Below, in pieces: positions 45,628-54,524 of a DNA stretch of 64,000 nucleotides. The stretch is taken from contig NZ_CYUJ01000002.1 in assembly GCF_001299475.1 (NCBI RefSeq), positions 558,001 to 622,000 on the forward strand. The letters run 5' to 3'. The position numbers and the translations under genes are program-made. Origin of the DNA: Neofamilia massiliensis. Lineage in GTDB: Bacteria > Bacillota > Clostridia > Tissierellales > Peptoniphilaceae. Position 1 is the stretch's first letter. The number at the start of each line of letters is the position of its first letter. The notes beneath the pieces were generated by a model, which saw only the letters and a program-made list of their open reading frames with translations, had not been told where the DNA came from and did no database searches.

Positions 45628-46912
45628 TTTTTCCGTCCTGCTTAAATCTAAGTTTAGTAATAAGTTCATCCACTTCTAAGTCAACCATGTCATAGGTTAT
45701 TAGCTGGTCTTTTTTTACATCAACTTTTAGTTTTGTTCCTGATGTAATTAAGGCTATAGGAAGTAGGTCTCTTTCCATAGCGTCTTCGTGGGAGGTTAGA
45801 GATCCGTAAACATAGTCTGAGCCAATTCCATGAAGAAGATCTCCAGCTTTCATGTCACACTTGGCGTGGGCAACTGTGTCACAAACTTGGCCCTTATAAG
45901 GGGCGAGACTTGCTTCTTTTTTTACTACTGCCTTATAAATTGATACAGGAGTTTCTAGTGAACAAAGGTGGAAGGGTCTGTATAAAATATAGTTTGGTCC
46001 CTGGCCCATACCTAAATATTTTAAGGTATCTGCTTCTTCCTTGGACCTTGCGCGAATTACTACATAAACTCCAGGGGCAATGCCGTGGACATAGTCAAGG
46101 GTGTTAAAGGAAGATAGAAGTCCACCTTCTTCTTTTAATTTTAACTTGTCAGCAAGGTCTTTTATATCAGCAGTAATTCCATGGCAGCCAAAGACATCTG
46201 GCTTAAAGCCTAGGGCGTTACCAACTGCATTTAACTCAATCATCGTATTAGTTGCATCTACAAAAGAGGTTAGAGACTTTTCGCAAAGGTCTTTTTCTCT
46301 TGCTTTCTCTCTTAGACTTTCGTTAGTTGCGTGGATGTCTTTAGGATTATTTTTTCCCTTACCACAGGCGACTAGGTCAAAGCCTAGGCCTAGGGCATAT
46401 TCTGCCAGCTCTATAATGGCAGCAGGTTCGTCTCCAGCAGCTCCAGTATAGACAACTCCATTTTCCTGGGCCAACTTATAAAGACTTGGGCCAACAACTG
46501 AATCACATTCTACATTTAGCATGATAATGTGTTTTTTATTTTTTATTGTTTGGTAGGCAACTTGGGCCCCGTACTGAGGATTTCCAGTTGCTTCAACTAC
46601 AGCTTGGATAGAAGGAGAGGAGATGGCAACAGCAAAGTCGTCTGTTATAGCATACTTGTTTTCTGCCAGAGCCCTTTCAAAATCAGAAGCCTCATAGACT
46701 TTTACTATGTCTTCTTCTTTAATACCTAAGTAGACTAGGGCCTTGTAGGCCTTTTCAATATGCCTATTAACTATTAAAGAAGGTCTCATTCCCTTCATGG
46801 CAAGAAGCCTATCAACAAGACTTCTGCCCATTTTTCCTATCCCAACAACTGCAATCTGGATAGGTTTATTTTTAATTTCTAATTCTTCTAAAGTGTTTCT
46901 CATTTCAAACAT
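45620..46912 (-). CDS. Homoserine-dehydrogenase-like SAF-domain oxidoreductase, probable DXR-II (DRL)
   Basis: 430 residues. Rossmann nucleotide site VVGIGKMGRSL (about 22-32), a central catalytic domain with GAAGDEPAAI, GKGKNNP and HGITADIKDL, and a C-terminal SAF-like segment (about 335-425, with KAGDLLHGIGSD). This architecture is that of the COG4091-type family to which Brucella DRL belongs; DRL performs the DXP to MEP step in place of DXR. Its position between ispE and ispD makes that role very likely. AAGGTGAT precedes the ATG, 9 nt after ispE. No canonical dxr is in the window. Confidence 0.8.
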   Translation of the reverse strand: MFEMRNTLEELEIKNKPIQIAVVGIGKMGRSLVDRLLAMKGMRPSLIVNRHIEKAYKALVYLGIKEEDIVKVYEASDFERALAENKYAITDDFAVAISSPSIQAVVEATGNPQYGAQVAYQTIKNKKHIIMLNVECDSVVGPSLYKLAQENGVVYTGAAGDEPAAIIELAEYALGLGFDLVACGKGKNNPKDIHATNESLREKAREKDLCEKSLTSFVDATNTMIELNAVGNALGFKPDVFGCHGITADIKDLADKLKLKEEGGLLSSFNTLDYVHGIAPGVYVVIRARSKEEADTLKYLGMGQGPNYILYRPFHLCSLETPVSIYKAVVKKEASLAPYKGQVCDTVAHAKCDMKAGDLLHGIGSDYVYGSLTSHEDAMERDLLPIALITSGTKLKVDVKKDQLITYDMVDLEVDELITKLRFKQDGKSV

Positions 46913-46921
46913 ATAATCACC

Positions 46922-47755
46922 TTAAATCATTTGGCTTTTAAATACATACTTGTACTTGTCCTTAATCAATTCATAAGCCTGGTCTCTTTTTTCTTCATTT
47001 GCAAAGCCAGCAAAAATACTTGGACCAGATCCGCTCATTAAAGAAAAGTCTGCTCCTAAACCCAGAAGAGAAGCTTTTATTTTACTAAGTTCAGGATAAA
47101 TAGAAAAAGTAACTTCCTCCATTGAATTGTAAAGATTGTCTTTAAAAATTTTATAAGCATTAATATTTTCTACTAAATAGGAAATCCTGCCAGAGCTATA
47201 AGAATTAATTCTCTTATAAACTTCAGCTGAGGATACAGGCCTTCCTATATTTACTATAAGTAGGGGAACATTCTTTATTGGATTTAGTTCAGTAATTTTA
47301 TCTCCAATGCCTTGGGCTCTAACTAGGCCATCAAAAAAGAAAAAACTTGAGTCAGCTCCTAAGGGCTTGGCTAGGTCTTTTAACTGATCATTTGAAAAAT
47401 TCAAATCCCAAATGTCATTTAAGGCCTTCATAGTCTCCACGCCATCTGAAGTTCCACCTGCCAGACCTGCTGCAAGGGGAATATTTTTTTCTAGCTCAAT
47501 CTTTATGCCAGGATTTTCCCTTGTAAATTCTTTCATTATAGACCAGGCCTTGTAGATGAGATTAGATTCATCTAGGGGAAGGTCTTTGTTGTCAGAAAAA
47601 ATAATTATATCATTAGTTGATGTTTTTTCAAAAGAAAGTCTATCAAAAACATCAATCCTAGTCATAAGAGTGTCTATATTATGGTAGGAATCAGGTCTTT
47701 TCCCAATAACTTCTAGAGATAAATTAATTTTGCCATAGGCCTTAGCCTCAAACAT
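46922..47755 (-). CDS. ispE: 4-(cytidine 5'-diphospho)-2-C-methyl-D-erythritol kinase
   Basis: GHMP kinase of the MEP pathway. 277 residues. Motifs: AYGKINLSLEVIGKRPD at the N-terminus, the ATP loop PLAAGLAGGTSDG (about 92-104), GADSSFFF, and SGSGPSIFAGF near the C-terminus. GGAGG precedes the ATG and the preceding bases form a perfect inverted repeat. First gene of the isoprenoid operon. Confidence 0.96.
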   Translation of the reverse strand: MFEAKAYGKINLSLEVIGKRPDSYHNIDTLMTRIDVFDRLSFEKTSTNDIIIFSDNKDLPLDESNLIYKAWSIMKEFTRENPGIKIELEKNIPLAAGLAGGTSDGVETMKALNDIWDLNFSNDQLKDLAKPLGADSSFFFFDGLVRAQGIGDKITELNPIKNVPLLIVNIGRPVSSAEVYKRINSYSSGRISYLVENINAYKIFKDNLYNSMEEVTFSIYPELSKIKASLLGLGADFSLMSGSGPSIFAGFANEEKRDQAYELIKDKYKYVFKSQMI

Positions 47756-47765
47756 TTTTGCCTCC

Positions 47766-47788
47766 TATTTATCGTTTATCGATAAATA
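47766..47788. promoter_or_regulatory. Perfect inverted repeat in the ispE leader
   Basis: TATTTATCG (47766-47774), 5-nt spacer, CGATAAATA (47780-47788). It directly abuts the ispE ribosome binding site GGAGG (complement of 47761-47765). It could be an operator or an RNA hairpin that hides the ribosome binding site. Confidence 0.55.
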
Positions 47789-48136
47789 CTATATCATATA
47801 AGCAGGTAAATGTATATTAAAAATTTAAGAAAAAAAGCCAAAATCAAAGAAATTTCACAAAACTTTCTTTAAAAGAAAAATTATTTGAAGAAAATCACAA
47901 AAAGAAAAAAACTAGACAAATAAAAAAAGTGAAATAAAAATTTCAGATTTTTAGTTTTTATATTTGCTTAATAAAAATTCTAGGCTAAGAATTTATTTTA
48001 AATTAATAATCCCAAGAGGGTCAAAGATTTAACTAAAGATAAAAAAATGAAAGTATAAGGGAATTGTTTTTATTTTTGCTTTGATATTAAGAGACTTTTA
48101 GTCTCAAGATTAAAATTAAATTTTAGGCTAAATTTT
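47789..48136. other. AT-rich divergent intergenic region
   Basis: No gene or recognisable RNA family. Mostly A/T, with a small hairpin GAGACT/AGTCTC at 48091-48105. A cobalamin riboswitch was looked for, because the downstream mutase uses B12, and not found. Confidence 0.5.
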
Positions 48137-48164
48137 TTGATTTTAAAAATTTCTGTGTTATAAT
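48137..48164 (+). promoter_or_regulatory. Sigma-A promoter of the methylaspartate operon
   Basis: TTGATT (48137-48142), 16-nt spacer, TATAAT (48159-48164) with an upstream TGTGT. Leader of about 50 nt to the glmS start. Confidence 0.72.
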
Positions 48165-48220
48165 ATAGACATCATGAAGTATTATGAAATAAAAAGTTCA
48201 AATTTATTTAGGAGGTTCTC

Positions 48221-48628
48221 ATGGGAAAGACAATCGTATTAGGAGTAATTGGTTCTGATGCTCACGCAGTTGGAAACAAAATCCTAGATCACACTTTAAC
48301 AAAAGCAGGATATAATGTTGTAAACATTGGTGTATTATCTTCACAAGAAGACTTTATCAATGCAGCAATTGAAACAAAGGCTGAAGCTATTTTAGTTTCT
48401 TCACTTTATGGCCAAGGTGAACTTGACTGTAAGGGACTAAGAGAAAAATGCGAAGAAGCTGGTTTAGACGACATTAAATTATTTGTTGGAGGAAACATAG
48501 TAGTTGGTAAACAAAACTGGGAAGACGTTGAAAAAAGATTCCTAGACATGGGCTTTGACCACGTTTACAAACCAGGTACAGCTGTAGAGGTTACAATAGA
48601 AGACCTTAAAAAAGAACTAGGGGAATAG
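48221..48628 (+). CDS. glmS: Glutamate mutase, B12-binding subunit S
   Basis: Small subunit of adenosylcobalamin-dependent glutamate mutase, which rearranges L-glutamate to threo-3-methylaspartate. 135 residues in a flavodoxin-like fold. The cobalamin motif D13-A-H15-A-V-G18 supplies the lower axial His15, followed by VSSLYGQGE and the C-terminal FVGGN...[16 protein letters not shown] precedes the ATG. The gene name follows mutase usage and is unrelated to glucosamine synthase GlmS. First gene of the glutamate fermentation operon. Confidence 0.97.
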   Translation: MGKTIVLGVIGSDAHAVGNKILDHTLTKAGYNVVNIGVLSSQEDFINAAIETKAEAILVSSLYGQGELDCKGLREKCEEAGLDDIKLFVGGNIVVGKQNWEDVEKRFLDMGFDHVYKPGTAVEVTIEDLKKELGE

Positions 48629-48629
48629 T

Positions 48630-50021
48630 ATGAATTGCTATATGTTTATTGACTTCGGATCTACATTTACTAAGCTTACCTTAGTAGATATAGATAACGA
48701 AGAGATTTTAGCAACAGACAAGTCTTATACAACAGTAGAAACAGATGTTACTATAGGTTATGAAAAGGCTTTAAACAAGCTAAAAGAAAAAGTTGATTTT
48801 GACAAAATTAATATTGTAAAAACAACTGCTTGCTCTTCGGCGGCAGGTGGATTAAAGGTAGTTGCCATTGGCTTAGTAACTGAACTTACTGCTGAAGCTG
48901 CAAAGAGAACAGCATTAGGGGCAGGAGCAAGAATAATTAAAACCTATAGTTTCAAAATGAATGACTCTGAAACTTTAGAAATTAAAAATTCTAAAATAGA
49001 TATGATTCTCCTTGCAGGAGGAACTGACGGCGGCAACACAGATGCAATAATTCACAACGCTCAGATGATCAGTAAACATCAAATTCAAGTTCCTGTTGTA
49101 GTTGCTGGAAACAAAAGTGCTGTAGATGAAGTATCAAAGATTTTTGACGAAGGAAACATTGAATACCACGTTACAGAAAATGTAATGCCTCATCTTAACC
49201 ATATTAATGTAGAGCCAGCAAGGGAAACAATAAGAAATATCTTTATGGAAAATATTGTCAAGGCCAAGGGTATGGAAAGAATTTCTGAATTTATTGACGG
49301 AATTGCTATGCCAACACCTGCTTCAGTATTAAGAGCTGCCAGAGTTCTATCTGAAGGCTCAGAAAATGAAGATGGCCTAGGAGACCTAGTTGTCTTAGAT
49401 ATTGGTGGAGCTACTACAGACGTTCACTCAATAGCTGACGGTCTACCTACAAAACCAGGAGTTTCTATGAGGGGACTTGAAGAACCATTTGCTAAGAGAA
49501 CTGTAGAAGGAGACCTTGGAATGAGGTATTCTGCAACTGCAGTTTATGAAGCAGCAGGTTTAAGGCTAGTAAAGAAGTTTATCGACGTTGACAAATACGA
49601 CAGTGTTGAAGATGAGTTTCAAATGAGATTTGACCACACTGACTTTGTCTCTACAGATGAACTAGAAAAAGAATTCGACCTAGGTATGGCGAAAATCTGT
49701 ACCTACTTATCTATGGGCAGACATGCTGGAACAGTTGAGATGGTTTACTCTCCAATGGGCCCAGTATACAATCAAGAGGGCAAGGACCTATCTGAGGTAA
49801 AATATCTAATAGGTACTGGTGGAGTAATTATTAACAATGAAAAACCAGAAGCGATTCTAAAAGAAGGTTTATTTACAATGGATGAACCAAATTCTCTTAG
49901 ACCAGCAAACCCAAAACTTTTAGTAGATAAAAGCTATATCCTATCATCAATGGGCTTACTTTCAATGATTGACAAGGACTTAGCTATAAGATTGCTTAAG
50001 AAATATTTAGTAGAAATTTAG
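48630..50021 (+). CDS. glmL: Glutamate mutase accessory protein GlmL (MutL)
   Basis: 463-residue ASKHA-fold ATPase found between the two mutase subunits in most clostridial operons. It begins [13 protein letters not shown] (phosphate-1 loop), contains [14 protein letters not shown] (phosphate-2 loop) and an adenosine loop IGTGGVII near residue 390. Its role is thought to be chaperone or reactivase-like for the B12 enzyme. It starts 1 nt after glmS. Confidence 0.94.
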   Translation: MNCYMFIDFGSTFTKLTLVDIDNEEILATDKSYTTVETDVTIGYEKALNKLKEKVDFDKINIVKTTACSSAAGGLKVVAIGLVTELTAEAAKRTALGAGARIIKTYSFKMNDSETLEIKNSKIDMILLAGGTDGGNTDAIIHNAQMISKHQIQVPVVVAGNKSAVDEVSKIFDEGNIEYHVTENVMPHLNHINVEPARETIRNIFMENIVKAKGMERISEFIDGIAMPTPASVLRAARVLSEGSENEDGLGDLVVLDIGGATTDVHSIADGLPTKPGVSMRGLEEPFAKRTVEGDLGMRYSATAVYEAAGLRLVKKFIDVDKYDSVEDEFQMRFDHTDFVSTDELEKEFDLGMAKICTYLSMGRHAGTVEMVYSPMGPVYNQEGKDLSEVKYLIGTGGVIINNEKPEAILKEGLFTMDEPNSLRPANPKLLVDKSYILSSMGLLSMIDKDLAIRLLKKYLVEI

Positions 50022-50031
50022 GAGAAAAAAC

Positions 50032-51483
50032 ATGGATTTAAAATTTAAAAAATGGACTGACGAAGAATTCTTCAAAATGAGAGAAGAAGTTCTTCAAACT
50101 TGGCCAACAGGAAAAGACGTTGACTTACAAGAAGCTGTAGATTATTTAAAGCAAATTCCAGACGAAAAAAACTTTGCAAAAAAACTTGTTAAGGCTAAAG
50201 AAATGGGCGTTACAATGGCTCAACCTAGAGCAGGGGTTGCTTTAATTAACGAGCACATTGAACTATTAAGATATTTACAAGATGAAGGTGGAGCTGACTT
50301 TTTACCTTCAACTATTGACGCATATACAAGACAAAATAGATATGAAGAATGTGAAAGAGGAATTAAAGAATCTCAAGCAGCAGGTAGATCCCTATTAAAT
50401 GGTTTCCCAGCTGTTAACCACGGTGTTAAAGGCTGTAGACAAGTTCTAGAAGCTGTTAACCTTCCTCTACAATTAAGACATGGTACTCCAGACTCAAGAC
50501 TACTTGCTGAAATTGGTCACGCTGGTGGTTATACTTCTAACGAAGGTGGAGCAATTTCTTATAACATTCCTTATGCAAAAAGCGTTTCTGTAGAAAAATC
50601 TATTATTGACTGGCAATACTGTGACAGACTAGTAGGTTTCTACGAAGAAAACGGAGTAGCTATAAACAGAGAGCCATTTGGACCACTAACTGGTACACTT
50701 GTTCCTCCATCAACTGCAGTAGCAGTAGCTATACTAGAAGCCCTACTTGCTGCAGAACAAGGAGTTAAAAACATTACAGTTGGTTACGGCCAATGCGGTA
50801 ACTTATTACAAGACGTTGCTGCAGTAAGAGCTCTTGAAGAACAAACTGAAGAATATTTAAAAGAATATGGCTACAATGACATAGACCTTACTACTGTATT
50901 CCACCAATGGATGGGTGGCTTCCCAGAAGACGAATCAAAGGCTTTTGGTGTAATTTCATTAGGATCAGCAGCAGCAGCTTTAGCTGGAGCAACAAAAGTT
51001 ATTGTTAAAACTCCTCACGAAGCTATTGGTATTCCTACAAAAGAAGCTAACGCAGCAGGTATTAAGGCAACAAAAATGGTTCTTAACCTTCTTGAAGGTC
51101 AAAGATATGCAGAAGCTGAAGCTTTAAGAAACGAAATTAACGTTATTAAAGCAGAAGTAAAATGCATGCTGGATGAAACATTAAAACTTGGTAAAGGTGA
51201 CTGGGCAGTAGGAACTGTTAAGGCTTTTGAAACAGGAGTAATTGACATTCCATTTGGACCATCAGTTTACAATGCAGGTAAGATGTTACCAGCAAGAGAT
51301 AACAAAGGATTTATCAGATATTTAGAATTTGGAAACATTCCTTTCACTAAGGAACTTAAAGACTTCAACCACGCAGCCCTACAAGAAAGAGCTGACTTTG
51401 AAGGAAGAGCTATTGAATTCCAAATGACAATAGATGATATATTTGCAGTAAGTAGAGGAAAATTAGTAGGTAGACCTGAATAA
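50032..51483 (+). CDS. glmE: Glutamate mutase, large subunit E
   Basis: 483-residue TIM-barrel subunit binding glutamate and the adenosyl moiety. Family signatures include [41 protein letters not shown] and [16 protein letters not shown]. Codons are strongly biased (GCT, GGT, GAC, AAC), suggesting high expression. It follows glmL by 10 nt with GGAG upstream. Confidence 0.97.
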   Translation: MDLKFKKWTDEEFFKMREEVLQTWPTGKDVDLQEAVDYLKQIPDEKNFAKKLVKAKEMGVTMAQPRAGVALINEHIELLRYLQDEGGADFLPSTIDAYTRQNRYEECERGIKESQAAGRSLLNGFPAVNHGVKGCRQVLEAVNLPLQLRHGTPDSRLLAEIGHAGGYTSNEGGAISYNIPYAKSVSVEKSIIDWQYCDRLVGFYEENGVAINREPFGPLTGTLVPPSTAVAVAILEALLAAEQGVKNITVGYGQCGNLLQDVAAVRALEEQTEEYLKEYGYNDIDLTTVFHQWMGGFPEDESKAFGVISLGSAAAALAGATKVIVKTPHEAIGIPTKEANAAGIKATKMVLNLLEGQRYAEAEALRNEINVIKAEVKCMLDETLKLGKGDWAVGTVKAFETGVIDIPFGPSVYNAGKMLPARDNKGFIRYLEFGNIPFTKELKDFNHAALQERADFEGRAIEFQMTIDDIFAVSRGKLVGRPE

Positions 51484-51524
51484 TTTTCACTCAAACTAAG
51501 GAAATTTTAGGAGGATAAAAGAAA

Positions 51525-52766
51525 ATGAAAATTAAAAAAGTATTATGCTCACCAGGACTAACAGGTTTCTATTTTGATGACCAAAAGGCCATTAAACAAG
51601 GTGCTGGCCATGATGGATTATTCTACGTTGGAGACGCTGTAACACCAGGATTTACAAGCATAAGACAAGCTGGAGAAAGTATTTCAGTTCAACTTATACT
51701 TGAAGATGGTCAAGTTGCATTTGGCGATTGCGCAGCAGTTCAATATTCAGGAGCAGGCGGACGTGATCCACTATTTTTAGCTGAAGATTTTATTCCAGTA
51801 ATTGAAAATGAAATCGCTCCAAAATTAGAAGGCAGAGAACTTACTAGCTTTAAAGAACTAGCTGAAGAGTTTGACCACTTCCAACATGATGGAAAGAGAC
51901 TTCACACTGCTATTAGATATGGTATTACTCAAGCAATACTAGATGCAGTAGCAAAATCAAAACACATTACAATGGCTGAAGTTATCCATGACGAATACAA
52001 GGTAAGCACTCCAATTGAAAGAGTAGCTATCTTTACTCAATCTGGTGACGACAGATACGACAATGCTGACAAGATGATTATTAAAGGCGCTGACGTTCTT
52101 CCTCACGGATTATTTAACAACGTTGAAGAAAAACTTGGTAAAAACGGTGAAAAACTTAAAGACTATGTAGCTTGGTTAAGAGATAGAATTAACAAGTACA
52201 AGACTTATGAAGACTACAAACCAGTTCTACACATTGACGTTTATGGAACTATTGGTGAAGCATTTGATAACGACACTATGAAAATGGCTGACTATCTAGA
52301 AGAACTAGAAGAAATTGCTGCTCCATACCATCTAAGAATAGAAGGACCTATGGATGTTGGCGAAAGACAAGCTCAACTAGAAGCTATGGCAGCTTTAACT
52401 AAAGAAATAAACAAGAGAAATATTAACGTTGAATTAGTTGCTGACGAATGGTGTAACACTTTCGAAGACGTTAAAGACTTCGTAGATAATGGTGCTGGCC
52501 ACATGATCCAAGTTAAGACTCCTGACCTAGGTGGAATTAACAATGCTGTAGAAGCTATTCTTTATTGTAAAGACAATAATGTAGGAGCTTATTGCGGTGG
52601 AACATGTAACGAAACTAACAGATCTGCAGAAATTCTAACTAACATCGGTATGGCTTGCGGTGCTAAACAAGTACTTGCAAAACCAGGTATGGGTGTTGAC
52701 GAAGGTCTAATGATTGTTAACAACGAAATGAATAGAGTTTTAGCTAGAATAAAATACAGAGGCTAA
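51525..52766 (+). CDS. mal: Methylaspartate ammonia-lyase
   Basis: Enolase-superfamily enzyme releasing ammonia from 3-methylaspartate to give mesaconate. 413 residues. It starts KIKKVLCSPGLTGFYFDD as in Clostridium tetanomorphum MAL; visible are HIDVYGTIGE, VADEWCNT (metal-binding Asp/Glu) and IQVKTPDLGG with the general-base lysine. AGGAGG precedes the ATG. It lies 41 nt after glmE and is followed by a strong hairpin. Confidence 0.97.
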   Translation: MKIKKVLCSPGLTGFYFDDQKAIKQGAGHDGLFYVGDAVTPGFTSIRQAGESISVQLILEDGQVAFGDCAAVQYSGAGGRDPLFLAEDFIPVIENEIAPKLEGRELTSFKELAEEFDHFQHDGKRLHTAIRYGITQAILDAVAKSKHITMAEVIHDEYKVSTPIERVAIFTQSGDDRYDNADKMIIKGADVLPHGLFNNVEEKLGKNGEKLKDYVAWLRDRINKYKTYEDYKPVLHIDVYGTIGEAFDNDTMKMADYLEELEEIAAPYHLRIEGPMDVGERQAQLEAMAALTKEINKRNINVELVADEWCNTFEDVKDFVDNGAGHMIQVKTPDLGGINNAVEAILYCKDNNVGAYCGGTCNETNRSAEILTNIGMACGAKQVLAKPGMGVDEGLMIVNNEMNRVLARIKYRG

Positions 52767-52789
52767 TATAAATATTTGAATACTAAATA

Positions 52790-52830
52790 ATATAATTCAG
52801 AGAGCTCAGCCTTTCTGAATTATATTTTTA
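52790..52830 (+). terminator. Terminator-like hairpin inside the methylaspartate operon
   Basis: ATATAATTCAGA (52790-52801) pairs perfectly with TCTGAATTATAT (52814-52825), then TTTTTA. It separates mal from the hydratase/lyase genes and no new promoter is evident after it, so it probably lowers rather than ends transcription. Confidence 0.75.
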
Positions 52831-52850
52831 TAAACTTATAAGGGGTAAAT

Positions 52851-53693
52851 ATGAAGACAGTACATGTAAACGATATTACTAAAGAAGTTAAAAGAATGTG
52901 TATAGAAGCTGCTTATTTCTTACCAGAAGACGTAAGAAGAGCACTTGAAAACGCTAGAGAAAATGACGATTGGCAACTTTCAAAAGAAATTCTAGATCAA
53001 ATTCTTTTAAATGGAGAAATTGCTAGAACTGAAGAAGTAGCTTATTGCCAAGACACTGGTATGGTAGTTGCATTTGTAGATATTGGCCAAGACGTTCACA
53101 TTGAAGGTGGATATATTGAAGATGCTATTAACGAAGGTGTTAGACAAGGATACGAAGAAGGCTTTTTAAGAAAGTCAGTTGTATCTGACCCTATAGAAAG
53201 AGTGAACACTAAAGACAACACTCCAGCAGTTATTAACTACAAGGTCGTTCCAGGAGATGAACTTAAAATTACAATTGCTGCTAAAGGTTTTGGTTCAGAA
53301 AACATGTCTAGACTTACTATGTTAAGACCAGCTGATGGACTTGAAGGAGTTAAAAAATTCATCCTTGAAACTGTAGAACTAGCAGGACCAAACCCATGTC
53401 CTCCAATTATTGTAGGTGTAGGTATTGGTGGAACTTTTGATAGAGCTGCAGCTTTAGCAAAGAGAGTTCTTATGAGATCTCTTGACGACTATAACGAAAA
53501 TGCTTTCTATGCAGACTTAGAAAAAGAACTTGAAGGAAAAATTGCCGATTTAGGAATTGGACCTCAAGGATTTGGTGGAAAGACAACTGCTTTAAGAGTT
53601 ATGATAGACACTTATCCAACTCACATAGCTGGACTTCCAGTTGCAGTTAATATCCAATGCCACGCTGCTAGACACAAAGAAGTTATATTTTAA
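52851..53693 (+). CDS. Class I fumarase-type hydratase, alpha subunit (probable mesaconase)
   Basis: 280-residue [4Fe-4S] hydratase subunit of the TtdA/FumA-N type. Cluster cysteines lie in YCQDTG (about 63-66), NPCPP (about 182-186) and QCHAARH near the C-terminus. In annotation it resembles fumarate or tartrate hydratase, but its place between mal and citDEF argues that it hydrates mesaconate to (S)-citramalate; that is inference from pathway order. GGGG is a weak ribosome binding site. The beta subunit follows 14 nt later. Confidence 0.88.
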   Translation: MKTVHVNDITKEVKRMCIEAAYFLPEDVRRALENARENDDWQLSKEILDQILLNGEIARTEEVAYCQDTGMVVAFVDIGQDVHIEGGYIEDAINEGVRQGYEEGFLRKSVVSDPIERVNTKDNTPAVINYKVVPGDELKITIAAKGFGSENMSRLTMLRPADGLEGVKKFILETVELAGPNPCPPIIVGVGIGGTFDRAAALAKRVLMRSLDDYNENAFYADLEKELEGKIADLGIGPQGFGGKTTALRVMIDTYPTHIAGLPVAVNIQCHAARHKEVIF

Positions 53694-53707
53694 GGAGGAA
53701 TAAAATA

Positions 53708-54271
53708 ATGGCTATAAAATTACACACTCCACTAACTGACGACCAATTAAAAGATTTAAAACCAGGCGACAACGTAGAAATTACTGGTACTATTTATACA
53801 GGAAGAGACGCTGCCCACAAGAGATTTGTCGAACTATTAGAACAAGGAAAAGAACTTCCTATAGACGTTAAAGGTTCAGTAATGTATTATGTTGGACCAG
53901 CTCCAGCAAAGGGAGACAGACCAATAGGTTCTGCAGGCCCAACAACTTCATATAGAATGGACCCATTTACACCACAACTTTTAGACCTAGGCCTAAAGGG
54001 AATGATTGGAAAAGGAAAGAGAGACCAAGCAGTTAAAGACTCTATTGTAAAAAATGGAGCAGTTTATTTTGCTGCAATAGGCGGAGCTGCTGCAGTAATT
54101 GCAAAATCAGTTAAGACTGCTGAAATAGTTTGCTACGAAGACTTAGGAGCAGAAGCTGTAAGAAAACTTTATGTTGAAGACTTCCCATGTACTGTAGTAG
54201 TAGACACTAAGGGAAATGACCTTTACCAAACAGGTCGAAAGGAGTATTTAGATTGGAAAAATACCAAATAG
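53708..54271 (+). CDS. Class I fumarase-type hydratase, beta subunit (probable mesaconase)
   Basis: 187 residues, matching the C-terminal half of class I fumarases (TtdB type). Typical segments are GDNVEITGTIYTGRDAAHKR, YYVGPAPA, GPTTSYRMDPFTP, GKGKRD and AIGGAAAV. It pairs with the alpha subunit as in other two-gene class I hydratases. AAGGAGG precedes the ATG. The start of citD lies inside its 3' end (19-nt overlap). Confidence 0.9.
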   Translation: MAIKLHTPLTDDQLKDLKPGDNVEITGTIYTGRDAAHKRFVELLEQGKELPIDVKGSVMYYVGPAPAKGDRPIGSAGPTTSYRMDPFTPQLLDLGLKGMIGKGKRDQAVKDSIVKNGAVYFAAIGGAAAVIAKSVKTAEIVCYEDLGAEAVRKLYVEDFPCTVVVDTKGNDLYQTGRKEYLDWKNTK

Positions 54272-54522
54272 TAAAACCAGCCAGAGCTGGTTCTGCTGAA
54301 TCAAATGATTGTCTAGTAATCGTTTCACCTTATGAAGATTTAGAAATCGAAATTTCTAGTGAAGTATCAAAACAATATGGATCTGAAATTGAAAGAGTTG
54401 TAAAAGAAACTCTAAACGACCTAGGCGTAGACAAGGCACAAGTAAAACTTGAAGACAAGGGAGCGCTAGACTTTACAATAAGAGCTAGGGTAGAAGCTGC
54501 TGTAAAAAGGGGGGCTAAATAA
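54253..54522 (+). CDS. citD: Citrate/citramalate lyase acyl carrier protein (gamma subunit)
   Basis: 89-residue acyl carrier of the lyase. Ser14 in PARAGSAESND is the site of the phosphoribosyl-dephospho-CoA group attached by CitX. The start is TTG, 8 nt after AAAGGAG and within the preceding gene; the residue numbering that results puts the serine at the expected position 14. RARVEAAVKR at the C-terminus is typical. Activity on citramalate rather than citrate is inferred from the operon. Confidence 0.94.
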   Translation: MEKYQIVKPARAGSAESNDCLVIVSPYEDLEIEISSEVSKQYGSEIERVVKETLNDLGVDKAQVKLEDKGALDFTIRARVEAAVKRGAK

Positions 54523-54524
54523 TT

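Noticed and set aside
47789-48220. Possible cobalamin riboswitch upstream of the B12-dependent glutamate mutase operon
   Set aside because: I looked for the B12-box and supporting helices and found only AT-rich DNA with one small hairpin; the leader after the promoter is about 50 nt, too short.
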